Shown here in pieces: positions 57,301 through 64,000 of a stretch of 64,000 nt of DNA. The position numbers were made by a program, and so were the translations under genes. The stretch's first letter is position 1; each line of letters begins with the position of its first letter. The notes beneath the pieces are model-generated. The model was not told the DNA's origin, made no database searches, and saw nothing but the letters and a program-made list of their open reading frames with translations. The stretch is from assembly GCF_004114975.1 (NCBI RefSeq), contig NZ_CP030052.1, positions 1-64,000 of the forward strand, given 5' to 3'. Source of the DNA: Bradyrhizobium guangdongense. GTDB taxonomy: Bacteria > Pseudomonadota > Alphaproteobacteria > Rhizobiales > Xanthobacteraceae.

Positions 57301-58250
57301 CGTCGATCAGCTACATGGACGTAAAGGCTGTCGAAGCCGACTTCGCGCGGCTGCGGACCAGCATCGAAAAGGTCCACGAACAATTTCGCTTGTACCGGTG
57401 GCGCGAGCCACTCGCGCCTTCCGAGAGCAGAACGGACGTCGCGCCCTTGCGGCCGATCATCCGCCCCACCTTTTCCGTTCCGCTCTGCCCAGAAATCGCC
57501 GCGTTCGTCGGCGAATTGCCCGTGGGCGGGACGCAAGATGTTGCTGTCGAACGGCTTAGTGGCGAATGGTTCGAGGGCAAAGCGCTCTTCTACGTCCGCG
57601 GCGACACGTTGGGCTTTGCTATCCCCGGCGGCGCGGTCGCGATCGTCGAGGTTGAACCTTATCCTGGCCGCGACCAACATCTTGTGATTGCTCAGTATCG
57701 CAATCGAGTGCTGGCACGACGGCTGGTGACGTCACGTGGCGCAATCGGTGTCTCGCTAGCTGCGCAGATGCCCGACCCGCGGACCTCGCGCCCGACACTG
57801 ACGTTCGACGAGAGCAAGCTGCGCGTGCACCGCATTGTCGGCGCAATCTTCACCGATATGCCGCCGCCGCCTGGAAGTGGCGAGGCAACGCCTGTCGATA
57901 TGGTGCCGGAGCTTGCGCACGTCGTCGTCGCTTACCGCGTCAGAGAGGACAGCGCCGTTCCACTCGCGCTTCCCGGTCAGATCATTTTGGGCGGCGCCGA
58001 GCTAACAATTGGCTATCTCGATCGATGGGAGAACACACTTGTCGCAGTAACGCTCGATGATGGTACGAGCATTCTCAAGCGGGCCGGTGCCCGTCTGCCC
58101 GGTAAGTTGGCTCACCTCCGCCAATTCGAGACGATCGGCGGCCTCGGTTCGTCGATTGTCCTCGCGACCGAGGCGACCGATATCTTCGGCGTGATACCGA
58201 CCTTGGTCACTGCGCGAGGAGTCGTTGGCGTGCTGTATGATTGCGCGTGA
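54352..58250 (+). pseudogene. Large Rad50/SMC-like ATPase with zinc-hook CxxC and S24/LexA-like C-terminus
   Basis: About 1300 codons. The GTG start at 54352 has an AGGGGG ribosome site. Walker A GADGSGKTSIANAIVW is preceded by an in-frame TAG at 54745-54747. Long helical arms follow, with a zinc-hook-like CPVCVGPLHG near 55770. The Walker B-like region LSLLVLDDPQ is near 56760, then LLVTTHDRKFAR. The C-terminal third (57160-58250) contains VERLSGEWFEGKALFYVRGD and HLVIAQYRNRVLARRLV, resembling an S24/LexA-type domain. Frameshifts lie near 55290, 55930, 56265, 56785 and 57050. The gene family looks like an accessory DNA-end-sensing or defence ATPase; this copy is dead. Confidence 0.6.
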
Positions 58251-58602
58251 TCAGGCGACGGAGTCGTTCGGATCGTTCGCAGGTACACCGAACGCCCGTT
58301 TTCTAACAGAGAGTGCAGATAGTCGCCTCACTGCTATCGGCCAGTCTTTGCAGTTCCCGAAATTGAAGTCGCCCGCAATCTCATCCAATTTCAACCTCGC
58401 CCATCGAGATCCTAAAGAAGATCAACGCCGCTGCGGTGCTTTGTCGGCGATGCGATTACCATCGGCAAGGCCCCTGCATAGCCGATGGCGGCTTGAGGAA
58501 TAGCCTCGGCAGCGCGCTCCGCGTGCTGGCTCACCGGCCGGGCTCGTGAACGAGCCCACCCGCCGTCCGGCTTCGATCCCTCGCGCTGATGCCGTCTACC
58601 CG
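58251..58602. other. Convergent intergenic region with a tight hairpin
   Basis: Between the 3' ends of the two SMC-like genes. A 7-bp stem with a TGAA tetraloop (GGGCTCG / CGAGCCC, 58540-58557) could serve as a bidirectional transcript end, though no T-run follows. No gene is seen. Confidence 0.4.
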
Positions 58603-61600
58603 TCAGGCCACGTTCTTTATCGGAACCCCGCGGGGTTCGAGAACCGCGGTCGCCACATGCCCGTCGAAAGCTGTGCGGGCAACGCCGACCAGATGCTGAT
58701 GATGAGTGAAGAAGAGCACTTGCGTCTTTTCCGCCAGCTGTTGCAGGACTTTGAAACCAGCCGCAGCCCGCGCATCGTCATAATTGATGAAAAGATCATC
58801 GGCGATAAATGGCGCTGGCGCGGAATGCGTAAGATACTCTTCTACGGCAGCGATGCGTAAGGCCATCAACAACTGATCGGCCGCGCCTTCGCTCAGTCCT
58901 GATACTGGGACGGCGCCTCCATCCCCGCGCAGACCCGCTAGGTGCGGAACATCCTTCTCATCGTATGCGAGCGTAAGCCGTTCGAAGGAACCGGCGGTCA
59001 GGATCGAGAACAATTCCCCGGCTCGCTTGAGCAGCGGCGCCTGCTTTTCACGCCGGAACCGCTCGATCGCCCATCTGAGGATCACCGACGCCGAACGAAC
59101 GCGCGCATATTGCGCGGCAGCGTCGCCGCCGACGGCCTCGAATACGCGCTCGGTATCTTTACTGTGCTGGATATTGGTCAGTTGCCGCTCCCGGACCTCT
59201 TCGAGCGATTTCTTCAAAGTCTGTTCCCGCGCCGCAGCCTGGTCGGGATCGTTGCTGTGGCACTCCTCGGCGAGAACCACTAGGCCAAGACCGTCACCAT
59301 CGGCTTCGAGCGTCGCGCAACCGCGCCCGTTCATCCTTGAGCGCGCGTTGTTGGTCAGACCGCTGAATAGCTTCGCGCAACGCGTCGATCGTTCCAGCGC
59401 CGGCCGCCCGTTGGAGCCCTGTCATAATGACCCGCGCGTCATTTCTCGACCTGTCGCAGTCGTCCAGCTTCTTCTGAAGATTTTCAACCGCTTCACTCTT
59501 CTCGTTAAGTGAGTCACGCGCCTGCTTCGACGCATTCAATCGTGCATGAAGCTTGAGGGCGGCCTCGTCTGCGTCCTCACCCGCCAGCTGCACCGACACC
59601 GATGCAACGAGCCTTTCGACCTCCGTTGCAAACGCCTTGATGTCGCGCTCGATCTTTCCGATTCGCTCGTGCTGCAAGTCCGCAATCTTAACTGACGTCT
59701 CGCGCATCTGGTCGATCGCGTCGATTTGCTCCTGAATGGTCTCAATGGGACCTTCAGCCGAAAGACTGAGCGCCGCCAAGGCGTCCTTCCACTGCGCATT
59801 CCAGGCGGCGCGTTCTTTCTCGGCGCCCTCGACCACACCGCGCTTGCGCTCGACGTCGGCCTTGAGCTTCCGCTCATCGAGCGCAAGCTCGGTCCGCTTT
59901 TGCGCATTCGCCTCTTCCGTGCGGATGCGCACTTCCGCCGTCGCCAAAATGCCGTTCAGGGGCAGGCTGCCTGCCGAGGCCGCAATCGCCGTATCCTGCA
60001 GCAAGCCCACTAGCTGTCGCTTGGCTTCTGCGATTTCGTGTTGCAGCGACGTTGCCGAGCGAGCTGCGCCGTCGCGCTTGGCGATCTGATCCAGCAGATC
60101 GGCCCTCGCGTCGAGCCAGTCGAGCATCTCGTCAGGGGGCAACGGGCCATCCGTGACACCGTTCCACATGCCGGCCCAGGCATGGCCAAGGCGCTCCGCT
60201 CTGCAGCTAACGAGGCAAGTTCTTGCTTGTTGGAGTCGAGAGCGTCTTGCTGGTCGGCGATCTGCCGAGCCAGCACCATGGCCGCAGCCGTCGACTCTGC
60301 GTTCTGAAACCGCTGATCCGCCGCCGCATCGGCATGGCCGACAGCCGTTTCATAGGCGTGGAGCAGCGCGTCGCCATCTGCGAAGGCGCGCTCTTCCGAT
60401 TCCGGCACTGCGATATTGTCGACATGCCGACGCCTGATGATAGGCCATCCTGCGTCCCGGCGTTCCCGCAGCTTCGTCAAATCCTCGGCCGACACGATCT
60501 TTTCATCGGATACCAACCGCGCGTAGGACTTTCGATTGTTCTCGACAGCCCGAGTCGGATCGCGGATAGCCGCTTGCTGGCTTTGAGTACGGCCTTCAAG
60601 ATCGCGCACCGCGTCGCGATGTGCCTTCACTGCGGCTTCGACCAGGATTTTCATGGCGCGCAAACTCGTCTCGTCAACGACCGCGGGATTCATCATCGCC
60701 ATTTGCTGCCGACATAGTTCATCCGCGTCCCGATACTCTCGCTGGGTAGCCAGGAGAGGAGCGTCAAGATCGCCCAAGGCGGAAGTGGATTTGACCACGC
60801 CCGCCAAGCCCGACAGATCCTGGGGGGTCCCGATCGCCTCAATGCGAGCCTGGAGATTGGCCAGCTTTTCGCCCGCGTCTTCAAGGGTCTTCTGGGCATT
60901 CTCGACGGCCGCAAAGCGGCCGCCGCGAGAGGTCAGCAAGCCTTGCACGGCCGAAGCTTTGGCACGCGGCGGGATTCTATCAACCAGCTCGGCGGTCTCA
61001 CCCGTCCAAGCCAGTTCGGACGCGGCCCACTTGAGAGCGTCTTCCGCCGCTGCGAGCTCCGCCCGCCGCTTTGGCAATCAGCTCTTCCCGAAGCGAGCTG
61101 GATTCTGAGCTTGGACAGGCGTTCGATCTCCGCCTCATGGAGCAGAACGTTATCGTCTATCGCGATCGCGGCGCGCTCAGCGCTGAACGTTGCTATCTGT
61201 TTCTGAAAGGCTGTGATGCGCGCCTCCGCGGCGGCGTTATCGGCCGACGCCTTGTCGAATTGCTTCGCGGCATCAGCGGGCAGATCGGCAACGACGCCGA
61301 GGGCCGTTATCTCGTATTCGATTTCGCCGAGACGCCGTACGTTGCGATAAACGCGCCGGACGCGCACGATTTTGGCGAGCTCGGCGACTTGCTCTTCGAT
61401 CTCTTTCTCGATCTGGACACAGCGTCGCGCGCCTCTTCATAGGCGGATTTCAGCTCCTGCCATTTGGTCGCGGTGACCGTGTGTTGGCGCAACGTCGCTT
61501 CGGCCTCTTTGAGACGTTCCTCCGCCTGGTAATATTTCCGGTGCCCCGCCCTGCGGCTGCCCCACAGCCCGTCCGCTTCTTCCTGCATCGCCGCCAGTCG

Positions 61601-62083
61601 ATCGCGAAGACCGGAGACGCCCGCCCCCGCGGCGAACAAGGTCGCGCCGACATCGTCCTTGGCCTGGATGATGTCCCGGCCGCCATCGCGCAGGCGCTCA
61701 TGGGCGAGACAGAACATCCGGCAGAAGAATGCGCGATCTATCCCGCCGACCAACGGTCCAAGCAGCCCGTCGCCCGCAGGAAGAGGCAGCTCGTCAAGGC
61801 CGAGCAGCGTGTCCTTGTTGCCCTTGCGCCGCCGGATCGATAGCTCCGTTCCCTCACGTTCCAACGTCGCGCCGATGCGCAACGCCGCGTTCTCATGAAG
61901 AACGTTTCTTGCAGACTGACCCGGAATCCCGAACAGCAGCTCTTCAATCGCCGACATCGTCGTCGACTTGCCGGCCTCGTTCTCGCCATACACGATATGA
62001 AAATCGGGCCCTTCAGACGGAATATGAAGCGAGGCTTCGGTGAAGTGTCCGTACCGGATCAGGTCAAGGGAACGGACACGCAT
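58603..62083 (-). pseudogene. SbcC/Rad50-like (YhaN-type) AAA ATPase, multiply frameshifted
   Basis: About 1160 codons. The N-terminus (61307-62083) has MRVRSLDLIRYGHFTEASLH and Walker A GENEAGKSTTMSAIEELLFG. Long coiled-coil segments follow in other frames (60933-61367, 60010-61077, 59294-60169). The C-terminus (58603-59334) has the signature VSGLSEGAADQLLMALRIAA and Walker B-like FIADDLFINYDDARAA. Four frameshifts near 61370, 61100, 60150 and 59320 disable it. The start overlaps the Mre11-like gene by 20 bases, so they were a translationally coupled nuclease-ATPase pair for DNA-end repair or defence. Confidence 0.75.
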
Positions 62084-63297
62084 GGATCACCGCCTCTCTC
62101 GCAGCCAAGCGCGCGCTCAGATATGCGCCTGCCTGCTCAATCACCGCGCCAAAGTCTTTGTTGATCGCCGCCTCCAGAAGCGGATCGTCGATATCCAGCG
62201 CGGCATCATGCGGAAGCCTGCGGACGAGATCGCCCAGATCGCTCGCGATCTCCGCCTGCAAGTCAGCGTCGTCCGCAGCATGAGCCAGCAGGACAGGGAG
62301 ATCGTTGATCGCGCTCCCATCCGACAGAATGCAGACCGCCGATGCCGATCTGGTCACATTGATAACGCGTTCGATCCAGGCGACCTCTTCACCGAGCGCG
62401 AGGGCTGCGGCGCGCGCTTCCGCCAGCAATTGCAGCCCGGAGGCCAGCAACTCGCCATGGAGAGCGGTCGCGCCGCTCAGCTGGATGCGGCAGGCCAGCA
62501 ACCGGCCCTCTGCGTTTCTGGTGGCCTCGCCGATGATGCTCTTGATTTGATCGATGACGTCCCCAAATCGTGCGCGTTCGCCAACCGGCACGTCGAGATA
62601 TATCCATCGCACGACGTCGGTATGCAATGGCTCAATGCCTTGCAGCGCGCCGTCCCTCACCGTGATCAACTGCGCCGACTTTGCGCCGGCTTCGCGGATA
62701 TGGCGGCCTTGCAGGTTGCCGCAGAGACGTGCGGCTGCTCGTGCAGCACGCCGCCCTGATGCACGTGTGCAAGAGCCCAGTAGTCGTAGCCCTTGTTTAC
62801 CAGTTCATCGAGCGTACCCGGTGCGTAATTCTCATGGGGGCCTTTCGGTCCTCCACGGGCGGTGTGTAGAACACCGATGTTGAAATACCCCTTCACGGGC
62901 GGTGGATAAGCCGCCGCCGCGTTATCCGTCGTCGCCTGCATACGGAAGCTCTGACTGTGGATCGCAACGCGAGGATCGTCGAGTTTGAAGGTCTGGGATT
63001 TGCGATAGCTGAACACCTGCACGTTGTCCTGGAGTGGCAACCGTTTAGTGATCTGACTTTCAACGTCGTGATTGCCGTGAAGAACGAAAGCCGGGATGTT
63101 CGCCGCGCGCAGGCGCCCCATCTGCCGGACGAAAAGGAGCCCGGTCTGAAAATCGCGCCAGTCGCCATCATAGAGATCGCCGGCGATGATCATGAAAGCA
63201 ACCTGTCCGTTGATCGCTTGGGTGACAAGGTCCTCGAAGGCTGCTCGGGTCGCCGTTCGGATTCTTTCAGCCGCGGGACCTTCCTGACCGCTCAGAC
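62064..63297 (-). pseudogene. SbcD/Mre11-like metallophosphoesterase, N-terminus lost and frameshifted
   Basis: A DNA repair exonuclease homologue. Motifs are IIAGDLYDGDW (GDxxD), VLHGNHDVES (GNHD), IGVLHTARGG and ALAHVHQG. The first 18-20 residues with the initial DxH metal motif are missing; homology starts at LSGQEGPAAERIRTA next to the AbiEi fragment. Near 62735 the frame shifts, and the C-terminal region (LCGNLQGRHIREAGAKSAQL, ITVRDGALQGIEPLHTDVVR) continues in another. It is the partner of the ATPase encoded downstream. Confidence 0.75.
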
Positions 63298-63745
63298 ATC
63301 CGACGCACCGTTTGGATCTCAGCCGGTCGGCGTCGAGGATGCCGCATTCAGCCTGTCGGACAACGATAACAGCGAACTTGCGCTCAGCCCCTGGAGATGG
63401 CCGATCAGGATGTCTTCGCCTGAGAGAGCGATTCTCGAAATGCTGGATGAGCTCCCTGCGGATGAAAGCTTCCAAAAGGTCGATACGCTGTTCGAGGGCT
63501 TGGTGAGCCTGCGACCAAAACTGCTGAACCAACTGCTCGAGGAGTGCCGCAGCATCAAAGTCAAGCGCTTGTTTTTCATTTATGCGGACAAGCATGTACA
63601 TCCGTGGCGAAAGCACATCGACACCGCCCATATAGAATTGGGCCGCGGTGACCGCAGCCTTGTGCAAGGCGGGCGGCTTCACCCGACCTGTCGCATGACA
63701 GTTCCGGCCGAGCTCGTGCCACAGGAAACGGTCGATGGCGCGTGA
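63298..63745 (+). pseudogene. AbiEi-type antitoxin, C-terminal fragment
   Basis: Contains the conserved C-terminal AbiEi region: SSPERAILEMLDELPADESF, LFEGLVSLRPKLLNQLLEE and KVKRLFFIYADKH, ending with a short LVQGGRLHP segment. The N-terminal winged-helix part is missing where it abuts the Mre11-like fragment. It overlaps the following toxin gene by 11 bases, the normal arrangement. It is unrelated in sequence to the AbiEi at 49099 beyond the family level. Confidence 0.65.
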
Positions 63746-64000
63746 ACGATACATGCGCCAGGTGGAGCTGCTGGTCCGGACATTGCCCTACATCGCGAGT
63801 CAGGACAGCTTCGCTCTGAAAGGCGGCACCGCGATCAATCTCGTTTATCGCGACATGCCACGACTGTAGGTCGATATTGACCTCGTCTACTTGCCGATCG
63901 GCGACCGCGACGCAACCCTCGCAGGGATCGACGCCGCTCTTGATCGCATTCGCGAGGATATTCAGCGTGATCTCCGCGGCGTCAGCGTTCAGCGCATCGC
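63735..64000 (+). pseudogene. AbiEii-type nucleotidyltransferase toxin with a nonsense codon, runs off the edge
   Basis: The start MARERYMRQVELLVRTLPYI (ATG at 63735) leads to the nucleotidyltransferase motif FALKGGTAINLVYRDMPRL. An in-frame TAG at 63867-63869 stands where a serine is expected, followed in frame by VDIDLVYLPIGDRDATLAGI. The stop falls inside the active-site signature (S-x-D-x-D), so only a 44-residue peptide is made. The rest of the gene lies beyond the window. Confidence 0.75.

Noticed and set aside
62666..63754. 362-codon minus-strand frame taken as one full Mre11-like protein
   Set aside because: Only the part from about 63297 downward is Mre11-like; the first 150 codons are antisense to the AbiEi fragment.
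1..64000. tRNA, rRNA or attachment-site tRNA
   Set aside because: No cloverleaf-like or rRNA-like stretch was recognised; a tRNA search program would be needed to exclude small ones.

Overview
The window reads as a decayed accessory region of a nitrogen-fixing alphaproteobacterium (a Bradyrhizobium/Mesorhizobium-type rhizobium), most likely part of a symbiosis island or symbiotic plasmid. The evidence is an intact nodU (Nod-factor carbamoyltransferase), a NifA/sigma-54 type promoter, sugar and rhizopine-like catabolic genes, and a very high load of insertion-sequence debris and broken genes. The genus cannot be fixed from sequence reading alone.

Layout. 0.3-3.7 kb: a small methyltransferase and nodU, the latter carrying three in-frame 8-codon repeats. 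4.9-6.1 kb: an aminotransferase whose catalytic lysine position encodes arginine. 7.1-10.3 kb: an intact operon of a PurF-like amidotransferase, a HAD phosphatase and a beta-hydroxyacid-dehydrogenase-like enzyme, preceded by a NifA site (TGT-N10-ACA) and a sigma-54 promoter. The same promoter and three genes recur in inverted orientation at 40.9-44.3 kb. 11-20.4 kb: two TIM-barrel 'PEP hydrolase-like' proteins (one fused to an AAA+ domain and a Fis-type HTH) and a sugar ABC uptake and metabolism operon with three of its genes broken. 21.1-33.2 kb: a ribose-type ABC transporter, a membrane di-iron hydroxylase, two ferredoxin reductases, a Rieske ferredoxin, a sugar isomerase and a LacI regulator. 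Together these resemble rhizopine/inositol-derivative catabolism (moc-like).

33.2-40.8 kb is an IS graveyard: IS4, IS21 and IS3 remnants, and a three-level nest (DUF4365-type gene split by IS256, itself split by IS110). 44.9-46.4 kb holds further IS3 and IS110 debris. 46.4-51 kb carries a chemoreceptor relic, an HTH / nucleotidyltransferase / PP2C operon with a palindromic operator, an AbiEi antitoxin with a destroyed AbiEii, and a broken unknown gene. 51.1-53.3 kb is an IS630 invaded by a truncated group II intron. 53.8-54.3 kb holds fragments of pabB-pabA. 54.4-63.3 kb holds two large frameshifted SMC/Rad50-type ATPases, one paired with an Mre11-like nuclease. A second AbiEi/AbiEii pair, with a nonsense codon in the toxin active-site motif, runs off the right edge.

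Amid this decay the duplicated PurF-like/HAD/dehydrogenase operon is conspicuously intact in both copies and appears to be under nitrogen-fixation control. It is the best candidate here for an undescribed symbiotic pathway.
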